The position numbers and the translations under genes are program-made. From positions 1 through 40,620 of the forward strand of contig JANLTP010000083.1 of the NCBI GenBank assembly GCA_031363055.1: a stretch of 40,620 bases of DNA, read 5' to 3'. This DNA is from JANLTP01 sp031363055 (GTDB taxonomy: Bacteria; Pseudomonadota; Gammaproteobacteria; Burkholderiales; Burkholderiaceae_E). This document shows, piece after piece, positions 23,033-30,916 of this stretch (its first letter is position 1; each line of letters starts with the position of its first letter). The notes beneath the pieces are model-generated. The model did not search any database, was not told where the DNA came from, and saw nothing but the letters and a program-made list of their open reading frames with translations.

Positions 23033-24286
23033 ATGCTGACCCATTCCCGCTCCGCGCTCGCTGTTGCGCGCTTACTCGCTATCGTTGTTGCCTTCTCTGT
23101 ATTGACCGCTTGTGACAAATCTGCCGCACCCAAGCCGGGTAGCCCTGGCACTGGCGACGGCCCGCCCGGCGGCATGCCACCCCCGGAAGTCTCGGTCATC
23201 ACGGTTCAGGCCTCCGATCAACCGGTTCAGTTCGAATATACCGGTCAAACGGCGGGTTCGCGCGAAACCGAGGTGCGGGCGCGGGTGGCTGGAATTTTGC
23301 AAAAACGCTTGTATCAAGAGGGCGCCACCGTCAGCGCCGGAACACCCCTGTTCCAGATTGATCCGGCCAATTTTCAGACGCAGTTGAATTCCGCTGAGGC
23401 TGGGGTCAGTGTCGCTGAGGCCAGAGTCCGGCAAGCGCGTCGCGACAATTCGCGCCTGGTGCCTCTGGTCGCCGAAAAAGCGATCAGCCAGAAAGAGTTC
23501 GATGACAGCAAATCGACGCTCGAGCTGGCCGAGGCTACGCTCAAGCAGTCGCGTGCGCTGGCGCAGGAAGCCCGTCTGAACCTGGGCTACACCAAGGTGC
23601 TGGCGCCAATCAGTGGCGTCACCGGGGCCGTCAATAAATCGGATGGCAGCCTTCTTACCCCGACCGACAGTTTGCTCACCACCATTGTGCAAACCGACCC
23701 GATGTTCGTCAGCTTTAACGTTTCGGAGAGCGATTTTCTGCGCTTGAACAAGCAAATCAGTGATGGTCAGCTCAAGGTGCCCGGCAATCGCGCCGCCAAT
23801 GGCAGTCTGGGCTTTACCGTGCAAGTCAAGCTGGCCGATGGCAGCATCTATGCGCGTCCCGGCAAACTTAATTTCGCCAGCGAAAAAGTTAACGCCCAGT
23901 CGGGCAGCATTGAAGCGCGCGCTGAAATTCCCAACCCCGATGGCAGCCTGCGCCCAGGTCAGTTTGTCCGGGTGCTGCTCGGCGGCGCCAGCCGCATCAA
24001 CGTGTTGACGGTGCCGCAGCGTGCGGTTATTGACAGCCCATTCGGCAAGATCGTGTTTGCGGTTTCCCCCGACAACAAACTGGAGCCACGCCCGGTCGAA
24101 CTGGACGGCTGGACGCAAGGTCAGTGGATTGTCAGCAAAGGCGTGAAGAGCGGCGAAAGGGTTTTGGTGGAAGGGTTCATCAAGGCCAACACGCCAGGCA
24201 TGACCGTCAAGCCCGTGCCCTACGTAGCGGCGGCGCCTGGCGCTGCCGGCGCACTTCCGGGCACTGCGCCGTCGTCCGCGAAATAG
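23033..24286 (+). CDS. RND efflux periplasmic adaptor (MexA/AcrA family)
   Basis: From ATG 23033 the product is about 417 residues, with a lipoprotein signal ending AFSVLTAC (lipobox Cys). The barrel/lipoyl halves (VRARVAGILQKRLYQEGATV and NLGYTKVLAPISGVTG), the coiled-coil hairpin (about 100-170) and the C-terminal membrane-proximal domain (VPQRAVIDSPFGKIVF) are all present. It bridges the inner-membrane pump to an outer-membrane channel. A TTG 36 bases upstream in the same frame would add 12 residues before the signal and is less likely. It is 15 bases before the pump gene. No TolC-type channel gene follows, so a channel encoded elsewhere must be used. No local repressor gene is seen. Confidence 0.92.
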   Translation: MLTHSRSALAVARLLAIVVAFSVLTACDKSAAPKPGSPGTGDGPPGGMPPPEVSVITVQASDQPVQFEYTGQTAGSRETEVRARVAGILQKRLYQEGATVSAGTPLFQIDPANFQTQLNSAEAGVSVAEARVRQARRDNSRLVPLVAEKAISQKEFDDSKSTLELAEATLKQSRALAQEARLNLGYTKVLAPISGVTGAVNKSDGSLLTPTDSLLTTIVQTDPMFVSFNVSESDFLRLNKQISDGQLKVPGNRAANGSLGFTVQVKLADGSIYARPGKLNFASEKVNAQSGSIEARAEIPNPDGSLRPGQFVRVLLGGASRINVLTVPQRAVIDSPFGKIVFAVSPDNKLEPRPVELDGWTQGQWIVSKGVKSGERVLVEGFIKANTPGMTVKPVPYVAAAPGAAGALPGTAPSSAK

Positions 24287-24301
24287 CCGAGCGATACCCC
24301 G

Positions 24302-27300
24302 ATGTTCTCAAAGTTCTTTATCAACCGCCCTATATTTGCGACCGTATTGTCGTTATTGGTGGTGTTGGCGGGACTGGCGGCCATGCGGATCTTGCCGATT
24401 TCGCGTTATCCCGAGATTTCGCCGCCGGTCGTGAACGTCCGTGCGATCTATCCGGGTGCTTCGGCCGAAGTGCTGGAGACCACCGTCGCTGCGCCGATCG
24501 AGCAATCGATCAATGGCGTTGAAAACATGCTCTACATGGATTCAACCTCGTCGGGCGACGGCACGGTCACGATCAACGTCACCTTCGATGTCGGCACCAA
24601 CCTCGATATCGCCGCAGTCAACGTCAATAATCGCGTTAACCAAGTGCTCTCGAAGCTACCGCAAGAGGTGCAGCGCCAGGGTTTGACGGTGGCGAAAAGT
24701 TCGGCGAATTTTCTGGTCGTGGCGGCCATCTATTCACCTGATGATCGTTACGACGCGCTGTTCATTTCGAACTACACGACCCAAAATATTGTCGATGCCG
24801 TCAAGCGTGTACCGGGTACCACCAACGTACAGATCTTTGGTGCCAAGGACTACGCGATGCGTATCTGGTTGCGCCCGGACCGGATGGCGCAACTGGGTGT
24901 GACGGTGGCTGACATCACTGCGGCAGTGACCGAGCAGAACGCGCAATACGCCGCTGGCAAGATTGGCGCGCCGCCCAATAACAGCGAAGAGCTGACCTTG
25001 ACGGTAACCGCCAAAGGCCGCTTGCTCGAGCCCGAGCAGTTCGCCAATATTGTGGTGCGAACAGGGGAGAAGGGTGCGGTGATTCGATTGAGCGATGTTG
25101 CCCGAGTTGAATTGGGCTCGAAAGACTACAACTTCTATGGTCGGGTCAATGGTCATCCGTCGGTACCGGTCGGTGTCTTCTTGCAGACTGGCGCCAATGC
25201 GCTGGCGACACGGGCAGCGGTTGAAAAAACGCTGCTCGAACTCAAGGCCAAGTTTCCGCCCGGCCTGACTTACTCGACACCGTATGACACCACGCCGTTT
25301 GTTGCCGAGTCGATCAACGAGGTACTGAAGACGCTCGGCGAGGCAATGATTCTCGTCTTCATCGTGGTCTACCTGTTCTTGCAAAGCTGGCGCGCGACCA
25401 TCATTCCGGTGCTGGCGGTTCCGGTGTCATTGATCGGCACCATGGCAGGGCTGTATCTACTCGGCTACAGCATCAATACATTGACTTTGTTCGGCATGGT
25501 GCTGGCCATTGGTATTGTCGTCGACGATGCCATCGTCGTGCTCGAGAACGTCGAGCGGCTCATGCATGAGGAAGGGCTGAATCCGCATGACGCCGCCGTC
25601 AAGGCCATGCAGGAGGTCACCGGTCCGGTGATTGCGATTGTGCTGGTGCTATGCGCGGCGTTCATTCCGGTAGCGTTTCTCGGTGGATTGGCCGGCGAGT
25701 TGTATCGCCAGTTTTCGGTCACCATTTCGATCGCCGTGGTGCTCTCCGGCCTGGTGGCGCTGACCCTGACACCCGCGTTGTGCGCGGTGCTGCTGAAGCC
25801 CGGTACGAGTCAGCGTGCTGGCATTTTCAGACTATTCAATCGCGGCTTCGAGCGCTTGACGTATCGCTATACCCAGGGCGTGGGTTTCTTCCTGAAGCGT
25901 GGATTGATCGGCCTCATTCTCTTTGTCGGCATGGGCGTATTGACCGGTGTGCTCTATCAGAACGTGCCGAGCGCATTGGTGCCCGACGAAGATCAGGGCT
26001 ACTACATTGGCGCGGTGATTTTGCCGGAAGGCTCGTCGCTGGAGCGCACCAACGCGGTTGTCAAAAAAGTCGAAGCGGCGATGTCGCCGAACAAGAATAT
26101 TGACTCGGTGTTCAGTCTGGTCGGGCTGAATTTTCTGGGGGGTGGCGGCTTGAAGTCATCGGCGGCGACGATGTTCTTTCCGCTGCGACCCTGGGCCGAA
26201 CGCGACCAGACGGCCAAACAGTTGGTCATGGAAACCTACATGAAGACCGGCGGTATCAAGGAGGGCCTGCCGCTGGCCTTTGCGCCGCCCGCCATCCAGG
26301 GTCTGGGGCAAACCGGCGGCTTTGAGTTCTATCTGCAAAACAAGGCCGATGGCGGCGTGCGCCGACTGGCGCAACTGCTGCCCGGCTTCCTGGCCGAGGC
26401 CAACAAGCAACCGGAATTGCAGGGCGTGAAGTCGCTCTGGCAGGCCAACTCGCCGCAAATTTTTGTCAGTGTCGACACCGAAAAAGCGCGCTCGATGGGC
26501 GTGGCGGTGGCCGATGTCTACAGTACGCTGGCAGCGACCCTGGGCAGCTATTACGTCAATGACTTCAACAAGAGCGGACGCATCTACCAAGTGCTTATGC
26601 AAGCCGAAGGACAGTTCCGCTCCAAGCCTGATGATATTGGTGCGCTTTATGTGCGTTCGCGTGCCGGCCAGATGATTCAGATTCGCTCGTTCGCTGAGGT
26701 CAAGTTTGTCGCCGGTCCGGACTCGGTGCAGCATTTCAATGCGTTGCCTTCGATTCAGATTCTGGGTGAACCGAAACCGGGATTCAGTTCCGGTCAGGCG
26801 ATCGCTGCCATGGAGCGCGTGGCCGCGCAGGTTTTGCCGCTGGACACCGGCTATGACTGGGGTGGTGCGTCGTTCCAGCAAAAGCGCAGCAGTAGCGCGG
26901 CCGGCCTGGCACTAGGGGCAGGCTTTGTCATGATCTTTTTGATTCTGGCAGCCCAGTATGAAAAATGGTCGTTGCCGTTTTCAGTATTGCTGGCCTTGCC
27001 GTTCGGAATTTTCGGTGCCTTGCTGGCGGTCTATCTACGCAACTTCACCAACGATGTCTATTTTCAGATTGGCCTGGTGACTTTGCTTGGGCTGTCTGCC
27101 AAAAACGCCATTTTAATTGTCGAGTTCGCGAGCATGAAGGTGCACGAAGGCCATTCGCCGGTAGCCGCTGCCATGGAGGCGGCGCGTTTGCGATTTAGAC
27201 CGATTCTGATGACCTCTCTGGCGTTTATTCTCGGCGTTGTGCCGCTGGCCTTCTCCACCGGTGCTGGCGCGGCAGCGCGGCAATCGATCGGCACGGGCGT

Positions 27301-27439
27301 CCTGGGCGGCATGTTGGCCGCGACATTTCTGGCGATCTTCCTGGTGCCGTTGTTCTTCAAGCTCGTGAACGACTGGCATTTTCGTAGCAAGCCCGAGGAT
27401 TACGAGCGACTCGGGACGGCCAACAAGGTGGCGGGATAG
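24302..27439 (+). CDS. RND multidrug efflux permease (AcrB/MexB, HAE1 family)
   Basis: The 1045-residue protein is of full family length. It starts MFSKFFINRPIFATVLSLLV and has the usual two sets of helices and periplasmic loops. TM4 has GMVLAIGIVVDDAIVVLENV with the paired Asp of the proton relay, and TM10 has LLGLSAKNAILIVEFA with the relay Lys. It forms a trimer in the inner membrane and exports hydrophobic compounds by proton antiport. The start ATG 24302 is 15 bases after the adaptor stop, a normal two-gene operon. Substrates cannot be predicted. The 3' end is only 4 bases from the opposite-strand EAL fragment. Confidence 0.95.
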   Translation: MFSKFFINRPIFATVLSLLVVLAGLAAMRILPISRYPEISPPVVNVRAIYPGASAEVLETTVAAPIEQSINGVENMLYMDSTSSGDGTVTINVTFDVGTNLDIAAVNVNNRVNQVLSKLPQEVQRQGLTVAKSSANFLVVAAIYSPDDRYDALFISNYTTQNIVDAVKRVPGTTNVQIFGAKDYAMRIWLRPDRMAQLGVTVADITAAVTEQNAQYAAGKIGAPPNNSEELTLTVTAKGRLLEPEQFANIVVRTGEKGAVIRLSDVARVELGSKDYNFYGRVNGHPSVPVGVFLQTGANALATRAAVEKTLLELKAKFPPGLTYSTPYDTTPFVAESINEVLKTLGEAMILVFIVVYLFLQSWRATIIPVLAVPVSLIGTMAGLYLLGYSINTLTLFGMVLAIGIVVDDAIVVLENVERLMHEEGLNPHDAAVKAMQEVTGPVIAIVLVLCAAFIPVAFLGGLAGELYRQFSVTISIAVVLSGLVALTLTPALCAVLLKPGTSQRAGIFRLFNRGFERLTYRYTQGVGFFLKRGLIGLILFVGMGVLTGVLYQNVPSALVPDEDQGYYIGAVILPEGSSLERTNAVVKKVEAAMSPNKNIDSVFSLVGLNFLGGGGLKSSAATMFFPLRPWAERDQTAKQLVMETYMKTGGIKEGLPLAFAPPAIQGLGQTGGFEFYLQNKADGGVRRLAQLLPGFLAEANKQPELQGVKSLWQANSPQIFVSVDTEKARSMGVAVADVYSTLAATLGSYYVNDFNKSGRIYQVLMQAEGQFRSKPDDIGALYVRSRAGQMIQIRSFAEVKFVAGPDSVQHFNALPSIQILGEPKPGFSSGQAIAAMERVAAQVLPLDTGYDWGGASFQQKRSSSAAGLALGAGFVMIFLILAAQYEKWSLPFSVLLALPFGIFGALLAVYLRNFTNDVYFQIGLVTLLGLSAKNAILIVEFASMKVHEGHSPVAAAMEAARLRFRPILMTSLAFILGVVPLAFSTGAGAAARQSIGTGVLGGMLAATFLAIFLVPLFFKLVNDWHFRSKPEDYERLGTANKVAG

Positions 27440-27443
27440 GACT

Positions 27444-27640
27444 TCAAATCGTCAGGCCGTTGGCCATACCCACGATCGCCCGCAGAATCGGTCCTGGATC
27501 GCTGTCCTCGGTCATGATCGCGCCCTCGGTAATTTGGAGTTGTACGTTATTGGGGGCGATACCGGCCTTGGCTACCGCGTCAGTCAAATCCTTGACCGGG
27601 TCGTCACCGTCGAACTGGTGCGGTGAAATGATTAAACACA
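27444..27640 (-). pseudogene. Fragment of an EAL-type (c-di-GMP phosphodiesterase) domain
   Basis: The minus-strand frame reads IISPHQFDGDDPVKDLTDAV, then AGIAPNNVQLQITEGAIM and ILRAIVGMANGLTI before a stop. This matches the central EAL-domain segment, where NLSPxQF, LELEITE and LRxLGVRIAIDDFG occur. The catalytic EAL/ExLxR start and the DDFGTG half are both missing. It lies directly behind the ribB stop and 4 bases from the efflux gene stop. It is a decayed insert or remnant with no credible start of its own. Confidence 0.6.
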
Positions 27641-27648
27641 AGTAACGA

Positions 27649-28383
27649 TCAAAAACGAGTCGCCGAGGCATGCCCCTTCGCATAGGCGACCAATTCCTCG
27701 ATATGCACGATGACCAGCCCGTGCACATTCGAGTAGGCGGTAACCCCGGCCCCGACGGCCATCGTGCCATCCGGATTCATCAACTCGCACAACACGCCGG
27801 CCGGTGCCAGTCCCGCCCATCGAGCCAGATCGACGCTGGCCTCGGTGTGGCCCTTGCGCTCAAGTACACCGCCCGCCCGCGCGACCAACGGGAAGACATG
27901 GCCTGGGCTGACAATATCGCTGCGCGAACCGTCATATTCGAACGCCTGTGAATCTGTCAGTGAATCTGCCAGAGAAGGCCGGAGGGCCCGCATCGCCGCC
28001 TGAATCGTGGTCACTCGATCGATCGCTGATACGCCAGTACTGATTCCGTCGGCGGCCTCGATCGATGCGGTGAATGCGGTGCCAAAGCGCGTCCGGTTGT
28101 CTTCGACCATCGGCTTCAGACGCAGCGCTTGAGCATGCGCCGGCGTAATGCACAGGCAGACGATGCCGCTGCCATCGCGGATCAGGGTGGCCATCGTTTC
28201 GCGGCTGATTCGGCTGGCAGCGACGACGAGATCAGCCTCGTTCTCGCGGTCTTCGTCGTCCTGAACCAGAACCGGTCGGCCGAGCCGCAATGCCTCGAGC
28301 GCTTGCGTGACGCGAAGATGGGGAATCAGGACCGCGCTGCTGGCAGTCGGGTTGATGACGCTTGGGGTAGAAATTAATGACAC
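27649..28383 (-). CDS. ribB: 3,4-dihydroxy-2-butanone 4-phosphate synthase
   Basis: The enzyme makes the four-carbon precursor of riboflavin from ribulose 5-phosphate. DDEDRENEADLVVAA is the acidic metal- and substrate-binding loop, followed by SGIVCLCITPAHA, FTASIEAADGISTG, PGHVFPLVARAGGVLERKGHTEA and LCELMNPDGTMA, all family hallmarks. I place the start at GTG 28383 because GAGGAG sits seven bases upstream of it, giving 244 residues. The longer frame from GTG 28512 would run into the riboswitch leader and adds sequence with no family match. No GTP cyclohydrolase II domain is attached. An FMN riboswitch 175 bases upstream explains its control. Confidence 0.9.
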   Translation of the reverse strand: MSLISTPSVINPTASSAVLIPHLRVTQALEALRLGRPVLVQDDEDRENEADLVVAASRISRETMATLIRDGSGIVCLCITPAHAQALRLKPMVEDNRTRFGTAFTASIEAADGISTGVSAIDRVTTIQAAMRALRPSLADSLTDSQAFEYDGSRSDIVSPGHVFPLVARAGGVLERKGHTEASVDLARWAGLAPAGVLCELMNPDGTMAVGAGVTAYSNVHGLVIVHIEELVAYAKGHASATRF

Positions 28384-28558
28384 AAAAACGCTCCTCGTTG
28401 AACCACTGTTGACGATGAACGTTTCAGGGCAGCGAACGCCCACAGCGACCGGCAGGCACACGCCCAAGCCGGACGCCCTGATGGCGACCGCGATCGGCAC
28501 CCGCACGAACACGCTTGCGCAACTTGGCTCGTCACGCGCGTGAACGCACAGGCACCGA
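28384..28558 (-). promoter_or_regulatory. Leader between FMN riboswitch and ribB start (expression platform)
   Basis: These 175 bases link the aptamer to the GTG start. GAGGAG lies next to the start. A distant 7-base inverted repeat, TCAGGGC/GCCCTGA (28424-28430 and 28475-28481), is the only pairing I noticed. No clear terminator with a U-run is visible, so control at the ribosome site is more likely than termination. Confidence 0.4.
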
Positions 28559-28742
28559 CATCTTCTTTCATCCGGACTGTAACCGTCGGCCCCGGCATTT
28601 CACCGGATCTGCTGACCCCGCGCCTGTGTTCATCAGAAGCATTTCTGAGGGACCAAGTCGCGGGCGCTCGCGGGCTCACTATTCTCGCGATGTTCTGCGA
28701 GCGTTGTACACCGCCGGTGGGGAATTTCGCCCCGCCCTGAAG
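28559..28742 (-). promoter_or_regulatory. FMN riboswitch (RFN element) upstream of ribB
   Basis: On the minus strand the conserved RFN blocks appear in order: TTCAGGGCGGGGCGAAATTC, CCACCGGCGGT, AGCCCGCGAGCG, a variable stem, GATCCGGTGAAATGCCGG, GGCCGACGGTTACAG and TCCGGATGAAAGAAGATG. This is the full six-helix FMN aptamer found ahead of riboflavin genes. When FMN is plentiful it should lower ribB expression. Confidence 0.95.
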
Positions 28743-28747
28743 ACGTC

Positions 28748-28765
28748 GGGACTCAAATCAGTCCC
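28748..28765. promoter_or_regulatory. 6-bp inverted repeat beside the riboswitch 5' end
   Basis: GGGACT (28748-28753) and AGTCCC (28760-28765) flank CAAATC. It lies just upstream of the riboswitch in the ribB direction, so it may be in the promoter or the first transcribed bases. The rest of 28766-28962 is the divergent region between ribB and the small exported protein; I see no clear promoter boxes. Confidence 0.3.
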
Positions 28766-28962
28766 AAATTTGATTCTATTCAGGGCGACCGGCGCCGTCT
28801 ATGCGCCAAGACGTCGTCGAGTTTCAATAGCTGGCTAACCATGGCAGGGTTTTACTGTCAGACCGCCTCTTGACGTCAGGGTCGCCGAGTTTCATAGTGG
28901 ACGGCTCGCCTCGGTCGAGTCAATCCCGGTTCGATCGGGCGAGAATTACCGAGGTGCCAATC

Positions 28963-29376
28963 ATGAAAAGGTTCAAATCAAGTGGAATTGGACTGGCCAT
29001 CGCGCTGGCGATGGGGTCCTCAATGATGTTAGTCGCGCCTGCCGTACAGGCGCAGCAGGCGGCGCTGGACGGACGAGTTTTCGAAGGGGTGTTTCTGCAA
29101 CGTGGCAAGACCCGCGGCGACGCGGACACGATCAGTTTTCGAAGCGGTCGTTTGCATTCATCGGCTTGTGATCAGTACGGTTACGGTGACGGCAGCTATG
29201 TGGCGACGCCCGAGGGCGATACCGTACGCTTTGAAGCGCAGACGGAAAGCCCCAAGTACGGCAAGCTCGAATGGCGCGGGGTCATTCGAGCCGAGAAGCT
29301 TGATGCAACGGTCATGATGGTGCAGTCAGGCAAGACGCCGATCGAGAACTGGGTCGTCGCAGGTCAAAAGAAATAG
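28963..29376 (+). CDS. Small exported protein of unknown function
   Basis: The start ATG 28963 is set by GAGGTG seven bases upstream, giving 137 residues. A clear signal peptide (MKRFKSSGIGLAIALAMGSS, ending APAVQAQQA) is followed by about 105 residues of mainly beta-strand character: GRVFEGVFLQRGKTRGDADT, GYGDGSYVATPEGDTVRFEA, KLEWRGVIRAEKLDATVMM. A single Cys occurs in the mature part (SSACDQYG). The alternating pattern suggests a small beta-barrel or lipocalin-like periplasmic fold, but I do not recognise the family. It is divergent from ribB and upstream of the beta-lactamase-fold hydrolase, with a repeat and a hairpin in the spacer. Confidence 0.7.
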   Translation: MKRFKSSGIGLAIALAMGSSMMLVAPAVQAQQAALDGRVFEGVFLQRGKTRGDADTISFRSGRLHSSACDQYGYGDGSYVATPEGDTVRFEAQTESPKYGKLEWRGVIRAEKLDATVMMVQSGKTPIENWVVAGQKK

Positions 29377-29380
29377 CACG

Positions 29381-29422
29381 GTAGAAGTGGCGCAGTAGAA
29401 GTGGCGCAGTAGAAGCAGCACA
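29381..29422. repeat. 14-nt tandem repeat x3 after the small exported protein
   Basis: GTAGAAGTGGCGCA occurs twice in a row and is followed by GTAGAAGCAGCACA. It begins five bases after the stop at 29376, and being non-coding it is not a multiple of three. Confidence 0.85.
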
Positions 29423-29447
29423 GTTACCCGAATTACGAGTGAACTAC

Positions 29448-29480
29448 ACTCCGGGGCGCTGATTCCTTTTGCCCCGGAGT
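29448..29480 (+). promoter_or_regulatory. Perfect 10-bp hairpin covering the ribosome site of the serine hydrolase gene
   Basis: ACTCCGGGGC (29448-29457) and GCCCCGGAGT (29471-29480) are exact complements around a 13-base loop ending TTTT. The 3' arm contains GGAG (29476-29479), the ribosome site for ATG 29486. In RNA this would hide the site, so it may be a translational switch. It could instead stop transcription from upstream, but no U-run follows. Confidence 0.6.
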
Positions 29481-29485
29481 TCAAG

Positions 29486-30916
29486 ATGGCGACTGCGAGC
29501 AAAACCGCAAGCAAAACCGACCGGCGCTGGCTCAGCGCTGCACTCGCTTATCTGCCCAAGTGGCTGAGTTTTCAAATGGAGCGCTACCGGCAGACCGGTT
29601 GTTCGCTGGCCATTGTTCAGGGCTCGAAAGTCATCGAGCGGCTGGCCTTCGGGGTGGCCGATCTGAGCACCGGTGAGGCGCTGACCACCGGCCACCGGTT
29701 TCGAATCGCATCGCATTCGAAGACCTTCACTGCCACCGCTGTGATGTTACTTCGAGAGCAGGGCAAACTGGGCCTTGATGATTCGATCGGTCGCTACGTT
29801 ACGGGTTTGCACAAGGATCTGGCCAAAGCACGCGTCAGCGAGTTGTTATCGCACAGCGCCGGCGTGATTCGAGATGGCGTCGACAGCGGACAGTTCGCCG
29901 ATCGGCGCCCGTATCTGTCGCGCCCGGAATTAATCGAGGCACTGTCACGCAAGCAGCCCTTGTTACCCGGCCTGCAACTCAAATATTCGAATCACGGTTA
30001 TGGCCTGCTGGGAATGATGATCGAAGCGATCACCGGCCAAAGCTACTCAGGCTGGATCAGCAAGAACGTCATCGGCGCGGCCGGGCTACAGGAAACGGTT
30101 TGTGATTGGCCGTTCTTGCCAAAGTCAGCCGCCGTGGCACGCGGCCATAGCGCCGAGTTTCCGTTTGTGCAACGGCTGATCGTTGCCGGTGATAACGTCT
30201 GCGACGCCATCGCACCGGCCGCCGGATTCGTCGCGACGGCGTCCGATGTCGCACGATTCTTTGCGCAGTTGGCACCGGATAACAAGGCGAGTGTATTGTC
30301 GGCCGCTAGCCGCCGTGAAATGTTGCAACGACGCTGGCGCGATAACTGCAACGCTCAGGAATCGCACTATGGCTTTGGCCTCATGATGAATGCGCCCGGC
30401 CCGAAGGAGTTCTGGGGCCATACCGGCGGCTTTCAGGGTTTCGTCTCGAGAACCGCGCATTTTCCGAGCCTTGACATGACGCTCAGCGTGCTCTGTAACG
30501 CGCAGGACGGCATGTCCTACGACTGGGTTGACGGCATCGCGAGCATCCTCTGGGCATTCCGGCAATATGGCGCGCCGGGCAAGCGGCACGCCGATTGGGA
30601 CGGGCGCTGGTGGAGCATGTGGGGCGCGACCGATCTGGTCGCAATGGGCGATGCGCTGCGTCAGGTTTCCCCCGCCATGACCCGACCGTTTGACGACAGC
30701 AACTCTGAACTGGTGTTGATTGGCAAGGATCATGGAACCATTCGGAGGGCGTCGGCTTATAACAGTCCAGCCCAGGACGTGCGCCGCGTTCGAGATTCCA
30801 AAGGCAAAGTGATCGAGCTCTGGTGGGGTGGCGGCCGATTGACTTCACGGCAAGACATGCTGGCCGAAGTGAACACGAGATATACGAAATCGAAGTTCGT
30901 ACAATATCCGCAATGA
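29486..30916 (+). CDS. Serine hydrolase of the beta-lactamase / class C PBP fold
   Basis: The 476-residue protein has the SxxK nucleophile motif ASHSKTFTA (Ser76, Lys79), the YxN motif KYSNHGYG (Tyr167, Asn169) and the third motif GHTGGFQG. These place it in the esterase/D-peptidase/class C beta-lactamase group; true beta-lactamase activity is not implied. No signal peptide is visible at the N-terminus, which is instead a repeat (ATASKTASKTDRR). ATG 29486 has GGAG six bases upstream, inside a hairpin arm. A domain of about 100 residues after the catalytic part (from about 360) is typical of long esterase-like members. Its stop overlaps the start of the RNase T2 gene (ATGA), indicating coupling. 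Confidence 0.85.
   Translation: MATASKTASKTDRRWLSAALAYLPKWLSFQMERYRQTGCSLAIVQGSKVIERLAFGVADLSTGEALTTGHRFRIASHSKTFTATAVMLLREQGKLGLDDSIGRYVTGLHKDLAKARVSELLSHSAGVIRDGVDSGQFADRRPYLSRPELIEALSRKQPLLPGLQLKYSNHGYGLLGMMIEAITGQSYSGWISKNVIGAAGLQETVCDWPFLPKSAAVARGHSAEFPFVQRLIVAGDNVCDAIAPAAGFVATASDVARFFAQLAPDNKASVLSAASRREMLQRRWRDNCNAQESHYGFGLMMNAPGPKEFWGHTGGFQGFVSRTAHFPSLDMTLSVLCNAQDGMSYDWVDGIASILWAFRQYGAPGKRHADWDGRWWSMWGATDLVAMGDALRQVSPAMTRPFDDSNSELVLIGKDHGTIRRASAYNSPAQDVRRVRDSKGKVIELWWGGGRLTSRQDMLAEVNTRYTKSKFVQYPQ
29495..29518. repeat. 12-nt tandem repeat x2 at the 5' end of the serine hydrolase gene
   Basis: GCGAGCAAAACC is followed by GCAAGCAAAACC, encoding ASKT ASKT right after the start codon. Confidence 0.65.

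Noticed and set aside
23072..24118. A 348-codon minus-strand frame opposite the efflux adaptor
   Set aside because: Shadow of a standard RND adaptor; no domain seen.
28384..28512. Extending ribB to the GTG at 28512
   Set aside because: The added residues match nothing in the family, and a good ribosome site lies just before GTG 28383.
29486..30916. Calling the SxxK hydrolase an antibiotic-resistance beta-lactamase
   Set aside because: The motifs are shared by many esterases and peptidases, no signal peptide is visible, and its length and extra C-terminal domain fit esterase-like members.
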